Assembly (NCBI GenBank): GCA_015061295.1
Contig: SUWU01000002.1
Span: 32,800-96,799, forward strand
Direction of reading: 5' to 3'
Length of the DNA stretch: 64,000 nt
Source of the DNA: Lentimicrobiaceae bacterium
GTDB lineage: Bacteria; Bacteroidota; Bacteroidia; Bacteroidales; F082
A program made the translations under genes and the position numbers. Each line of letters begins with the position of its first letter. Within the stretch, counting starts at the first letter, position 1. Shown one piece after another: positions 52,528 through 63,390 of this stretch. The notes beneath the pieces are model-generated. The model worked only from the letters and a program-made list of their open reading frames with translations, did no database searches and was not told the DNA's origin.

Positions 52528-53232
52528 ATGTTTCATTTTGAAGAAGGAGAAGTTTTTCTTGTAGATAAACCTTTAGATTGGACATCATTCGATGTCGTCA
52601 ATCTGATACGTTCTGTGATAAAACGTTTTCACGGGATAAGGAAGTTGAAAGTAGGTCATGCCGGGACATTAGATCCTCTTGCAACAGGATTGCTAATTAT
52701 CTGCACAGGACGCATGACAAAACAGATAGACAACTTCCAAGCTCAGGAGAAAGTATATACAGGCACGATGCTCTTAGGACAAACGACACCTACTTTCGAC
52801 ATGGAAAGTGAAGCCGACGCATTCTATTCTACAGACGACATAACTATTGATATGATGGAAGATGCAAGAAAATCGTTTATAGGCGACATCATGCAACGAC
52901 CACCCAAATTCTCCGCAATAAAGATAAACGGCAAAAGAGCCTTCGACTACGCACGCTCCGACGAAGAAGTAGCTCTCAAAGAAAGACTCGTTCACATAGA
53001 CGACTTTAAATTAGATTACACCAACTTCCCTAAGATCGAATTTGAAGTCAAATGCAGCAAAGGAACATATATCAGGTCTCTCGTCAATGATTTCGGAAAA
53101 AAACTCGGCAACGGAGCTTGCCTCATCTCCTTGAGAAGAACAAAAATAGGCGAATTCTCCGTAAACGATGCCCGTAAATTAGAAGACCTCAGGAAAGAGA
53201 TTATTGAAACAGGAGTTGACAACGTACAATGA
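52528..53232 (+). CDS. truB: tRNA pseudouridine(55) synthase
   Basis: Makes pseudouridine at position 55 of tRNA. The catalytic aspartate lies in VGHAGTLDPLATGLLIICTG. YTGTMLLGQTTPTFDMESE and QRPPKFSAIKINGKRAFDYAR are also typical. 234 residues, a compact form with a short C-terminal end and no full PUA domain. The stop codon TGA is supplied by the second unit of heptamer array C. Confidence 0.96.
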   Translation: MFHFEEGEVFLVDKPLDWTSFDVVNLIRSVIKRFHGIRKLKVGHAGTLDPLATGLLIICTGRMTKQIDNFQAQEKVYTGTMLLGQTTPTFDMESEADAFYSTDDITIDMMEDARKSFIGDIMQRPPKFSAIKINGKRAFDYARSDEEVALKERLVHIDDFKLDYTNFPKIEFEVKCSKGTYIRSLVNDFGKKLGNGACLISLRRTKIGEFSVNDARKLEDLRKEIIETGVDNVQ

Positions 53233-53283
53233 GCAATGTACAATGAACAATGAACAATGAATAATGTACAATGAACAATGTAC
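53221..53283 (+). repeat. Heptamer tandem array C (AATGWAN x 9)
   Basis: Nine 7-base units (AACGTAC, AATGAGC, AATGTAC, AATGAAC and others). It begins in the last codons of truB and supplies its TGA stop. Same unit, same relation to the upstream gene and same strand as arrays A and B. Confidence 0.92.
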
Positions 53284-53389
53284 AAATGTAGAGAAGATAC
53301 GTCTTATTCTATGAATAATCATAAATTTAAAAATCAGAAAAAAATAATTCCTCATCTCTAAATTCCTCATCCCTAATTAAAAAAAATAT

Positions 53390-53397
53390 TATCTTTG
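53390..53397 (+). promoter_or_regulatory. Predicted -7 element for ileS
   Basis: TATCTTTG matches TAnnTTTG exactly, 36 bases upstream of the ileS ATG. No clear -33. Confidence 0.6.
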
Positions 53398-53433
53398 TCG
53401 CTTATTAATAATTCATTAAATATCAAGTGATAT

Positions 53434-56400
53434 ATGAAAGGTTCATATAGAGAATATAAAAATCTGAATCTTACGCAAATTGCTAAAGACGTTCGTAAGT
53501 ATTGGGAAGAGAATGACGTCTTCCAAAAGAGTTTAGACAACCGTAAAGATGGTCCAGCATACGTATTCTACGAAGGACCACCGTCAGCAAATGGAACACC
53601 AGGTATCCACCACGTCATGGCTCGTACCATCAAAGATATTTTCTGCCGTTATCAGACTTTGAAAGGTAAGAAAGTGTCGCGTAAAGCTGGCTGGGACACT
53701 CACGGTCTCCCTGTAGAACTCGGCGTAGAGAAGAAACTCGGCATCACCAAAGAAGACATAGGCGTGAAAATCAGCGTCGATGAATACAACAAAGCTTGCC
53801 GCGAAGAAGTCATGAAATATAAAGACCTCTGGGACGAACTTACTCGCACCATGGGTTATTGGGTCAACCTTGACGATCCTTATATCACATTCAAGAACGA
53901 ATATATCGAAACCTTATGGTACCTTCTCTCTGTAATCTACAAGAAAGGTCTCCTCTATAAAGGCTACACAATACAACCTTATTCACCTGCTGCCGGAACA
54001 GGATTGAGCTCTCACGAGCTTAATATCCCTGGCTGCTACCGCGACGTTAAAGACCTCACATGTACAGCATTGTTCCGCGTCAAGGCAGAACAGACGACAG
54101 TGAAAAACAATCCTTTCGGCGTTGACGTTCCTTTCAACGATATTCAAATCGCAGCATGGACAACAACACCTTGGACTCTGCCATCAAACACAGCATTGTG
54201 CGTAGGTAACAGCATCGACTACAACCTCGTAAAATCTGTCAACCCTAACAGCGGAGAACTCGCCTATTACGTCATAGCAACTCCATTGATGGGCGCATTC
54301 TTCCCAAGCGAGGCAGAAAAACCATCATTTGAAGATTATAAAGTCGGCGACAAGAAACTTCCTTACGAAGTTCTCGGGACATGTAAAGGTAAAGACTTAG
54401 TTGGCTTAGAATATGAACAACTCATTCCATGGGTCAATCCAGGTGAAGGAGCATTCCGCGTGATACATGGCGATTACGTCAGCACAGAAGACGGTACAGG
54501 TATCGTCCACATCGCTCCTACTTTCGGTGCCGACGACGACCGCGTCGCAAAACAAAGTGGCATACCTCCACTCCAAATGATAGATAAAGACGGTAAGGCT
54601 CAACCAATGGTTGACAAGACAGGTAAGTTCTTCAAGATAGAAGACTTAGATGAAGAGTTCGTAAAGAACTTCATGAACGTAGAAGCCTATCGTCCTTACG
54701 CAGGTCAGTTTGTTAAAAACGCCTTCGACCCAACAAAGACAGAGAAAGACAAGTCGTTAGATGTCGATATCGTCGTGTTGTTAAAAGAAGAAGGCAAACT
54801 CTTCAAGAGCGAGAAACACACTCACAACTATCCACACTGCTGGCGTACCGACAAACCTGTTCTCTACTATCCATTAGACAGCTGGTTCATCCGCAGCACC
54901 GCTCTTAAAGACAGAATGATAGAACTCAACAAGACTATCAACTGGAAGCCAGAAGCAACAGGAACAGGACGTTTCGGCAACTGGTTAGAGAACTTAGTAG
55001 ATTGGAACTTGTCACGTTCACGTTATTGGGGAACACCACTTCCAATCTGGAGAACCGAAGACGGCACAGAAGAAGTATGTATCGGCAGCGTCGCTGAGCT
55101 TCGTGAGAGAATAGACGAAGCAGTGAAAGCAGGTTTCATGACAGAAAACCCATACGCTTCAGAAGATTATAACAGCTTCGACTTACACAGACCTTATATC
55201 GATAACGTAATATTAGTCTCATCCGACGGAAGAAAGATGTTCCGTGAGCCAGACCTCATCGACGTGTGGTTTGATTCGGGTGCTATGCCTTACGCACAGA
55301 TACATTACATGGGCGAGGAAGGCAAACTCAACGCTGAGACATTCCCAGCCGACTTCATCGCAGAAGGCGTTGACCAGACACGTGGTTGGTTCTTCACACT
55401 TCACGCCATCGCTACCATGATCTCAGACTCTGTCTCTTATAAGACAGTTATCTCTAACGGTTTGGTATTAGACAAGAACGGCAACAAGATGTCGAAACGT
55501 CTTGGCAATGGTGTCGATCCATTTGAAGCAATAGAGACTTACGGTGCCGATGCTGTACGTTGGTATATGATAACAAACTCACAGCCATGGGACAACCTCA
55601 AGTTCGACAAAGAAGGCGTTGATGAAGTACGTCGTAAGTTCTTCGGAACATTGTATAACACATACGCATTCTTCGCATTATATGCCAACATCGACAAATT
55701 CGATTTCTCAGAAGCAGAGATACCTTATGAGCAACGTCCTGAGATAGACAGATGGATCTTATCAGAGTTGAACTCCTTGATAAAAGAGGTCGATGAGCAT
55801 TTCAACAACTATGAGCCTACAAAGGCTGGTCGTGCAATAGCAGAGTTCGTTGATGCACACTTAAGTAACTGGTATGTACGTCTCTCACGTCGTCGTTTCT
55901 GGAAGAGCGATGCCTCTACCGATAAGACATCAGCATATCAGACATTATACACATGTTTGAATGTATTGGCAAAGATTTCAAGTCCTATAGCACCATTCTT
56001 CGCAGAACGTTTGTATCAAGATTTGAATGCAGCTACAGGCCGTGAAGCTGCTGAGTCAGTACACCTTACCGACTTCCCTGTCGCCGACAAGAACTTAATC
56101 GACAAAGATTTAGAAGAGAGAATGGAGATGGCACAGCTCGCATCATCGATGGTATTGTCGTTGAGAAAGAAAGCCAACATCCGTGTTCGTCAGCCATTAT
56201 CAAAGATTATGATTCCTGTCAAGACTGATAAATTCCTCGAGCAATTCAAGAAGGTGGAACAACTCATTCTTTCGGAAGTCAACGTCAAGGAGATAGAATA
56301 TCTCACAGCAGATAAGAATATCTTGGTAAAGAAAGTCAAGCCAAACCTTCCAAACTTAGGACGTCGTTATGGTAAGATGATAAAACAAATCACCAAGTTC

Positions 56401-56853
56401 TTCGCTGAGATAGATCAAGAGACTATCAGAAACTTAGAAAGCGTCGGTTATTTAGATGTCACATTAGAAGGACAAGAGTTACATCTTGAGTTATCTGATG
56501 CCATCATCACAACAGAAGACATCCCAGGTTGGGCTGTAGTTACACAAGACGATTCGACAGTGGCATTAGACATCACCATAACGCCAGAGCTTGCAGAAGA
56601 AGGACTCTCAAGAGAGATTGTCAACAGAGTTCAGAATATGAGAAAAGACAGCGGACTGGAAGTCACCGACCATATCATTCTGACAATAGAAAAAGACGAT
56701 AATATCAACAAAGTCGTTGAGAGATATAAAGACTACATCTGCTCAGAGACATTAGCAAGTCTTAATATTGTAGATAATATTGGTTCAGATGTTGAGGCTA
56801 TAGAACTTATAGACAAGATTTCTGTTAAAATTAAAATTGAAAAGGCGCAATAA
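53434..56853 (+). CDS. ileS: Isoleucyl-tRNA synthetase with altered HxGH (GIHH) signature
   Basis: Class I synthetase charging tRNA-Ile. The first class signature, normally HxGH (HIGH), reads GIHH at residues 57-60 in NGTPGIHHVMARTIKD. The second signature is canonical KMSKR (KNGNKMSKRLGNG). The editing domain (about 190-400) has the TTPWTLPSNTALCVG motif and GTGIVHIAPTFGADD. The anticodon-binding and C-terminal regions follow to 1139 residues, the length of the eukaryote-like type 2 enzymes. Swapped GxHH signatures have been reported for type 2 IleRS and tied to very strong mupirocin resistance. Own promoter; followed by the DksA-like and lspA genes, a conserved order in this phylum. Confidence 0.97.
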   Translation: MKGSYREYKNLNLTQIAKDVRKYWEENDVFQKSLDNRKDGPAYVFYEGPPSANGTPGIHHVMARTIKDIFCRYQTLKGKKVSRKAGWDTHGLPVELGVEKKLGITKEDIGVKISVDEYNKACREEVMKYKDLWDELTRTMGYWVNLDDPYITFKNEYIETLWYLLSVIYKKGLLYKGYTIQPYSPAAGTGLSSHELNIPGCYRDVKDLTCTALFRVKAEQTTVKNNPFGVDVPFNDIQIAAWTTTPWTLPSNTALCVGNSIDYNLVKSVNPNSGELAYYVIATPLMGAFFPSEAEKPSFEDYKVGDKKLPYEVLGTCKGKDLVGLEYEQLIPWVNPGEGAFRVIHGDYVSTEDGTGIVHIAPTFGADDDRVAKQSGIPPLQMIDKDGKAQPMVDKTGKFFKIEDLDEEFVKNFMNVEAYRPYAGQFVKNAFDPTKTEKDKSLDVDIVVLLKEEGKLFKSEKHTHNYPHCWRTDKPVLYYPLDSWFIRSTALKDRMIELNKTINWKPEATGTGRFGNWLENLVDWNLSRSRYWGTPLPIWRTEDGTEEVCIGSVAELRERIDEAVKAGFMTENPYASEDYNSFDLHRPYIDNVILVSSDGRKMFREPDLIDVWFDSGAMPYAQIHYMGEEGKLNAETFPADFIAEGVDQTRGWFFTLHAIATMISDSVSYKTVISNGLVLDKNGNKMSKRLGNGVDPFEAIETYGADAVRWYMITNSQPWDNLKFDKEGVDEVRRKFFGTLYNTYAFFALYANIDKFDFSEAEIPYEQRPEIDRWILSELNSLIKEVDEHFNNYEPTKAGRAIAEFVDAHLSNWYVRLSRRRFWKSDASTDKTSAYQTLYTCLNVLAKISSPIAPFFAERLYQDLNAATGREAAESVHLTDFPVADKNLIDKDLEERMEMAQLASSMVLSLRKKANIRVRQPLSKIMIPVKTDKFLEQFKKVEQLILSEVNVKEIEYLTADKNILVKKVKPNLPNLGRRYGKMIKQITKFFAEIDQETIRNLESVGYLDVTLEGQELHLELSDAIITTEDIPGWAVVTQDDSTVALDITITPELAEEGLSREIVNRVQNMRKDSGLEVTDHIILTIEKDDNINKVVERYKDYICSETLASLNIVDNIGSDVEAIELIDKISVKIKIEKAQ

Positions 56854-56925
56854 TTTGCTTGCTTAATAAGATAATTGTTATTAACTTTGACGGCAGTTAT
56901 TCTGTTTCACTAAAATTCGAGAGTT

Positions 56926-57324
56926 ATGGAAGAAAATGTAAACAACGCTCAAGAAAAGGTCAGATATTCTGACGAAGAGTTGATGGAATTTAAGGAATTA
57001 ATATTAGAGAAATTAGCGAGAGCACGCAAGGATCTCGAATTGTTGAATGAAAATGTATCTGGTGGTGACAACAACGCAGACGACACCGCCCCTACTTTCA
57101 AGGTCTTAGAAGAAGGTTCTAACGTCTTGTCGAAGGAAGAAAATGGACAGTTGGCTGCTCGTCAATACAAATACATTCAGAATTTGGAGAATGCCTTGAT
57201 ACGCATAGAGAACAAGACATACGGTATATGTCGTGTCACAGGCAAGTTAATTCCAAAGGAGAGACTGCGTGCGGTGCCACATGCAACTTTAAGTGTAGAA
57301 GCTAAAATGGGGCAAAAGAAATAA
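56926..57324 (+). CDS. DksA/TraR-like regulator lacking the full zinc finger
   Basis: A 132-residue protein with an N-terminal helical hairpin (YSDEELMEFKELILEKLARARKDLELLNENV) and a C-terminal segment YGICRVTGKLIPKERLRAVPHAT, matching the TraR/DksA C4 finger region. Only one cysteine is left of the usual four, so zinc binding is doubtful. Members bind the RNA polymerase secondary channel; whether this one does is inference. Conserved position between ileS and lspA; its stop is directly followed by the lspA ATG. Confidence 0.88.
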   Translation: MEENVNNAQEKVRYSDEELMEFKELILEKLARARKDLELLNENVSGGDNNADDTAPTFKVLEEGSNVLSKEENGQLAARQYKYIQNLENALIRIENKTYGICRVTGKLIPKERLRAVPHATLSVEAKMGQKK

Positions 57325-59515
<2,191 letters not shown>

Positions 59516-59522
59516 AAAAGAT

Positions 59523-59756
59523 ATGAACTTAAAGATAATAACACCGGAGCGACAAATATTTGAGGGCGAGGCAGACTTGGTACAACTGCCTGGCAGTGAT
59601 GGTTTATTCGAAATATTGAAGAACCATGCTCCTATGATAGCGTCTTTGGGGAAAGGCAAAATTAAAATAGGTAATAACAACGAATATCAATATTTTGAAA
59701 TAAACGGAGGCGTAGCAGAAATCATTAATAACGAGGTACTCGTGCTCGCAGAGTGA
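59523..59756 (+). CDS. atpC: F1 ATP synthase subunit epsilon, short form
   Basis: Regulatory/central-stalk subunit. The N-terminal beta-sandwich is complete (LKIITPERQIFEGEADLVQLPGSDGLFEILKNHAPMIASL to GGVAEIINNEVLVLAE). At 77 residues it lacks the C-terminal helical hairpin that inhibits ATP hydrolysis in E. coli, so this form of inhibition should be absent. Its stop overlaps the GTG that could begin the next gene. Confidence 0.93.
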   Translation: MNLKIITPERQIFEGEADLVQLPGSDGLFEILKNHAPMIASLGKGKIKIGNNNEYQYFEINGGVAEIINNEVLVLAE

Positions 59757-59758
59757 TT

Positions 59759-60601
59759 ATGATCTGGATTGTAATGCCCATTCTGATTGTCCTAATGTTT
59801 TTATTAGGCACAGACTTGAACAAAGAATCTTTTACTAATGTAGCACGTAACCCTCGTGCTGTTGTTGTTGGGATGATCGGACAGTTGATATTATTACCAG
59901 TCATAGCTTTCGTTTTGGCATATCTATTAAAATTACCTCCTGTCTATTTCATGGGAATAGTGCTTATTGCTTGTTGTCCTGGCGGCAGCTCGTCAAATGT
60001 ATTCTCCATGTTGGCAAAAGGTGATGTCGCTCTATCGGTCACTCTCACTGCAATAAGTAGTGTCGTCACCATGTTCACTATTCCTTTCATCATGGAGTTT
60101 GTAGCCGATTTTGTAACTGAACAAAGCGGTATTGAGATTCATCTTCCTTTCGGGAAACTCATCATACAGAATATAGTACTCCTTTTCGTACCTTTGATAA
60201 TAGGAATATTATTTAAGTATCTATATCCAAACGCTGCAACAAAAGTAAATAAGGTGCTGAGCAAATTAGCATTCCCCGCTTTGATGCTTTTAGCTTTCGT
60301 ATTTTTCCTTCAATATACTCAGGAAATCAGAGACAATTTCGCAGTGCTTGGGGTTACTATCACATTTCTTATATTGGCAGCAATGTTATGCAGTTCACTA
60401 TTATCGAGACTTACAAAATCAAACACAGCTGTAAGAAGGACTATCGTCATTGAAGTAGGGATGCAGAACGCAGCACAAGCTATAGCCATAGCGACATCGC
60501 CCTTTATCTTTAACAATAATGAAATGGCTATACCTGCAATAATATACGCTCTCTTGATGAATGTGATATTGTTGATATATGTGGCGGTAGTGAAAAGATG
60601 A
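59759..60601 (+). CDS. Bile acid:sodium symporter (BASS) family transporter
   Basis: Inner-membrane transporter of about nine to ten helices in the BASS/SBF family. Typical segments are LIACCPGGSSSNVFSMLAKGDVALSVTLTAISS, which contains the crossover sodium-site residues, and EVGMQNAAQAIAIA. About 280 residues. The ATG at 59759 is preferred; a GTG at 59753 overlaps the atpC stop. Substrates of bacterial members include organic acids and pantoate as well as bile acids, so none is assigned. Ends seven bases from the convergent rfaE2. Confidence 0.92.
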   Translation: MIWIVMPILIVLMFLLGTDLNKESFTNVARNPRAVVVGMIGQLILLPVIAFVLAYLLKLPPVYFMGIVLIACCPGGSSSNVFSMLAKGDVALSVTLTAISSVVTMFTIPFIMEFVADFVTEQSGIEIHLPFGKLIIQNIVLLFVPLIIGILFKYLYPNAATKVNKVLSKLAFPALMLLAFVFFLQYTQEIRDNFAVLGVTITFLILAAMLCSSLLSRLTKSNTAVRRTIVIEVGMQNAAQAIAIATSPFIFNNNEMAIPAIIYALLMNVILLIYVAVVKR

Positions 60602-60607
60602 CACTTA

Positions 60608-61099
60608 TCACTCACTCTTTAGTGCCTCAATAACTTTTGTCGTAGAGAAACCCTCAACCAACTCTATAGTTTCTACGCGTCCACCGCTATTAGTGACTAT
60701 ATCGTAACCTACTATATCTTCTGCTTTGTAATCTTTACCTTTGACAAGCACGTCAGGATGAACGCATTTGATTAGGTTATATGGTGTGTCTTCATCAAAA
60801 AACACTACAGCATCAACAAATTGTAAGGCTGCCAGAACAACAGCACGTGCCTTCTCGTCATTAACTGGTCGCGATGGACCTTTTAATCTCTTTACCGAGG
60901 CGTCGGTATTTAGACCTATAACAAGAATATCGCCCAGGTCAGCCGCCTTAGAAAGATATTCCACATGACCACGATGTAAAATGTCGAAACAACCATTGGA
61001 GAAGACGATACTTTTACCTTCACGACGCCATACCTTCAATCTATCAAGGAGAGCGTTTTCACTTAGTATCTTGTCGTTGATTTTTTCTAAATACCTCAT
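60608..61099 (-). CDS. rfaE2: D-glycero-beta-D-manno-heptose 1-phosphate adenylyltransferase (RfaE2)
   Basis: Makes ADP-heptose from heptose-1-phosphate and ATP for the lipopolysaccharide inner core. The nucleotidyltransferase motif is [17 protein letters not shown] (HxGH), and [24 protein letters not shown] is diagnostic of the RfaE/HldE adenylyltransferase domain. At 163 residues it is a stand-alone domain without the fused sugar kinase of E. coli HldE. It is 10 bases downstream of the DUF3109 gene. The tail converges with the BASS transporter. Confidence 0.95.
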   Translation of the reverse strand: MRYLEKINDKILSENALLDRLKVWRREGKSIVFSNGCFDILHRGHVEYLSKAADLGDILVIGLNTDASVKRLKGPSRPVNDEKARAVVLAALQFVDAVVFFDEDTPYNLIKCVHPDVLVKGKDYKAEDIVGYDIVTNSGGRVETIELVEGFSTTKVIEALKSE

Positions 61100-61109
61100 A
61101 GACAGTCAA

Positions 61110-61676
61110 TCACTTATTCATTCCTAATTGTTTAACGAACCTCTCATACCAATCTTCACCGAAACGTCGAATCAGCGGCACTTTCAAGAATTTATATAAA
61201 GGAATACCTTCTTTCTCACCTTTACGCTTCGCTGGCACACATACACTCCACTCGTGATACATGATATGGATGAAACCATTTTGTTCGACAAGACGAATGG
61301 GATAAAGATGACAACTAATTGGTTTCCAAAAATCTATCTTACCTTCCAAATATGCTTTCTCTATAGCACATAAAGCGGTGCCGTTTTCATGAAAATAAAC
61401 GAAAGCACATTCTTCATCATTGACCAATGGTGTTACGAGAGCGCCTCGCTCATCATAATCATAAACATCGTTATTCTCGATGACCGCGATGCCTTCTGGC
61501 CGCATATATGGCTTTATCTCTTCAATATTCTCTTCTATAAGACCGACTTCCTCTGGCTCCAAAGGAGCTCCAGCATCGCCAGCTACGCAACATTCACCTT
61601 TGCATCTCGCAAGATGACAACAAAAACGAGCATTGATAAACTCGTCAGAAACAATTACATTATCTACTATTATCAT
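61110..61676 (-). CDS. DUF3109 family cysteine-rich protein
   Basis: A 188-residue protein with the N-terminal cysteine cluster FCCHLARCKGECCVAGDAGAPL typical of DUF3109 (related to YkgJ-type putative zinc/iron-binding proteins), and later Cys residues in EDECAF-like, ALCAIEKAYLEG, ISCHLYPIR and WSVCVPAK segments. Metal binding is likely; the function is unknown. The start fits the family and lies only four bases after a TATCTTTG promoter element, so the mRNA is probably leaderless. It is upstream of rfaE2. Confidence 0.88.
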   Translation of the reverse strand: MIIVDNVIVSDEFINARFCCHLARCKGECCVAGDAGAPLEPEEVGLIEENIEEIKPYMRPEGIAVIENNDVYDYDERGALVTPLVNDEECAFVYFHENGTALCAIEKAYLEGKIDFWKPISCHLYPIRLVEQNGFIHIMYHEWSVCVPAKRKGEKEGIPLYKFLKVPLIRRFGEDWYERFVKQLGMNK

Positions 61677-61680
61677 GCGG

Positions 61681-61688
61681 CAAAGATA
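61681..61688 (-). promoter_or_regulatory. Predicted -7 element for the DUF3109-rfaE2 pair, next to the start codon
   Basis: TATCTTTG on the minus strand matches TAnnTTTG exactly and is followed by CCGC and then the ATG. Other promoters here sit 18-39 bases from their start codons. The expected transcription start would fall on or beside the ATG. Confidence 0.55.
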
Positions 61689-61692
61689 CTAA

Positions 61693-61715
61693 AAAGTCAA
61701 CAAGACTACAAGTCA
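61693..61715 (-). repeat. GTTGACTT-type repeat between the zinc-finger membrane gene and DUF3109
   Basis: On the minus strand GTTGACTTGTAGTCTTGTTGACTT contains two copies of the octamer core with a related unit between them. It lies downstream of the 546-aa gene's stop and upstream of the DUF3109 promoter, in the direction of transcription. Confidence 0.6.
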
Positions 61716-61733
61716 ACGATCTGTAGAAATATT

Positions 61734-63374
61734 CTAAAACAATCCTACTATTATTATAACTATCATCATGACAATCGTGAATGCTAAAAACAGCACCTTA
61801 CATGCTAACGCTGTTATTCCTATATATGTCAATAATATAGCAAATGCGGTAAATATGATGAAATTCCATATTCCTACGATGAAACCTCTGATAAAACGCC
61901 TCAACGGTGACGCCACCTTGTAAGCAAACTTAGGAAGATTTTTCTTACAATCTTTCATACTACAATACATCACGAAGATTAGTGACATCATCAGCATTCC
62001 TATAGAGGTGTTGTCAAATTTATCTATCAGCCAATCAGTCCAGGGGGCGTAAAATCCTGATTCATAAAGAGTATATATAAGAGGAGCTAATAGAATGCAA
62101 CATAACACTATTGCGAGGTTTGCGCCAAAACGTGCCATCAGCGACATACGCTCTTCCAACTGTTCCTGCATATATGCCTCTTTAGAACCAGCCTGCGGAA
62201 ACTTATTTACTTTCTGCAATACACTCCACGCCTTGCCGAAACGACGCATCGAACAATAATGATTTACCTTGTCTTTGAGGTCGTCCATGTGATCCGACAC
62301 AGGCGAAGTTACCGTTATCAACTTCCAGTCGGAGCCGAGCAATAAACAAGTATATCTTTTTCTATCCACTTCATACACAACAGTCTTAGCCTCACATTCG
62401 CAGGCTTCCAAAAGATTAAAGCAGACTACAGTATTCGAAGGATGATCAATTCTATTTGGCAGTCGCGACAACATACTTCCTACAATTGGACGAGATGCGA
62501 GATCATTTTTATCAAAATTTTCTTTGTCGATATTCAGTTTCTCTATTACTTGCCAAGGAGTACTGTTGTTAAATAATTTTATAATCTTTGGGACTTCATC
62601 TGAAGGAATTTGAGAAGGGAAACAATAATCGACATGTGTCTTGAAATAATGACTGCAACTCAATTTCCAGAAACGCACCAATTCTTTGTCGCCAATGCAT
62701 GTTGGGCATGTAACTCTACCGCTACCGATGCAAGTAGGACAAGTCTCCGTTACATACTTGATACCTTCTACTTTTCCAGATCTATTACATTGATAACAAG
62801 TTTTGTATCGAGTATGTGTTTTTGTAACATAACGAGTTTTTACTCCTTCTGGACTGTTGTAATATTCTAATTCTTGCGTAGTGTAAGTTCCATCATACAA
62901 CTCACCTTTACCACCACAGGTCTCACATGTTTTTGTGTATTTTTCAGCACGCTCTATAGTTCCTTTTCCTCCGCATTTGCTACAAGTGACTTTTCCAGTG
63001 GCACTACAAGTGTGACATGCAGTGATGTATTGAGAACCAGGAACAGAAAACGATTTGTCATTATTGGCGAAAGAATTAGGATAAATATTGAAAGACCAGC
63101 GATTTATCTGCGATTCAGAACTGATGGTTTTTGGCGGAAATTTTCTTCCTCCGACTCTTTCATACGTATTTTCAAGTGTACGGCTATCATATTGAGTCTT
63201 AATCAATCCTCTGTAAATTGGCGAGTCCCATACTTCTACAATCTTCAGCTGGTCGCCAAGTCTGTTACGGTTGTAACCTTCTATTGATTTTGCCCAGTCG
63301 TTGAACAACTGACGAAAACGATTTTCCTCTGCTTTGGAGAAATTAATCTTTTGTGAATCTCTGTAGTTTGCCAT
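61734..63374 (-). CDS. Membrane protein with DnaJ-like zinc-finger (CxxCxGxG) repeats, no J domain
   Basis: I do not recognise a named family. An N-terminal soluble part of about 110 residues is followed by six CxxC knuckles: CHTCSATGKV, CSKCGGKG, CETCGGKG, CYQCNRSGKV, CPTCIGSGRV and CPTCIGDKE (about 118-230). These are the DnaJ cysteine-rich type, probably binding two or three zinc ions. A middle domain of about 170 residues and four membrane helices at the C-terminus (about 415-546) complete it. No J domain or HPD motif is present, so it is not a co-chaperone of the DnaJ type. The ATG at 63374 (MANYRDSQ, 546 aa) is fixed by AAGGAGG seven bases upstream; the track starts at a TTG. Paired with the next gene. 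Confidence 0.8.
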   Translation of the reverse strand: MANYRDSQKINFSKAEENRFRQLFNDWAKSIEGYNRNRLGDQLKIVEVWDSPIYRGLIKTQYDSRTLENTYERVGGRKFPPKTISSESQINRWSFNIYPNSFANNDKSFSVPGSQYITACHTCSATGKVTCSKCGGKGTIERAEKYTKTCETCGGKGELYDGTYTTQELEYYNSPEGVKTRYVTKTHTRYKTCYQCNRSGKVEGIKYVTETCPTCIGSGRVTCPTCIGDKELVRFWKLSCSHYFKTHVDYCFPSQIPSDEVPKIIKLFNNSTPWQVIEKLNIDKENFDKNDLASRPIVGSMLSRLPNRIDHPSNTVVCFNLLEACECEAKTVVYEVDRKRYTCLLLGSDWKLITVTSPVSDHMDDLKDKVNHYCSMRRFGKAWSVLQKVNKFPQAGSKEAYMQEQLEERMSLMARFGANLAIVLCCILLAPLIYTLYESGFYAPWTDWLIDKFDNTSIGMLMMSLIFVMYCSMKDCKKNLPKFAYKVASPLRRFIRGFIVGIWNFIIFTAFAILLTYIGITALACKVLFLAFTIVMMIVIIIVGLF

Positions 63375-63378
63375 AATC

Positions 63379-63390
63379 AATCCTCCTTAA
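63379..63390 (-). promoter_or_regulatory. Strong Shine-Dalgarno sequence
   Basis: TTAAGGAGGATTGATTATG on the minus strand. AAGGAGG is seven bases from the ATG and overlaps the upstream gene's TAA stop. Bacteroidota genes usually lack such sites, and the others in this window show none as good. Confidence 0.8.

Noticed and set aside
53016-53370. Minus-strand ORFs with CTLFIVHCSLYIAH-type repeats
   Set aside because: Reverse-strand reading of heptamer array C and truB; same artefact as at array A.
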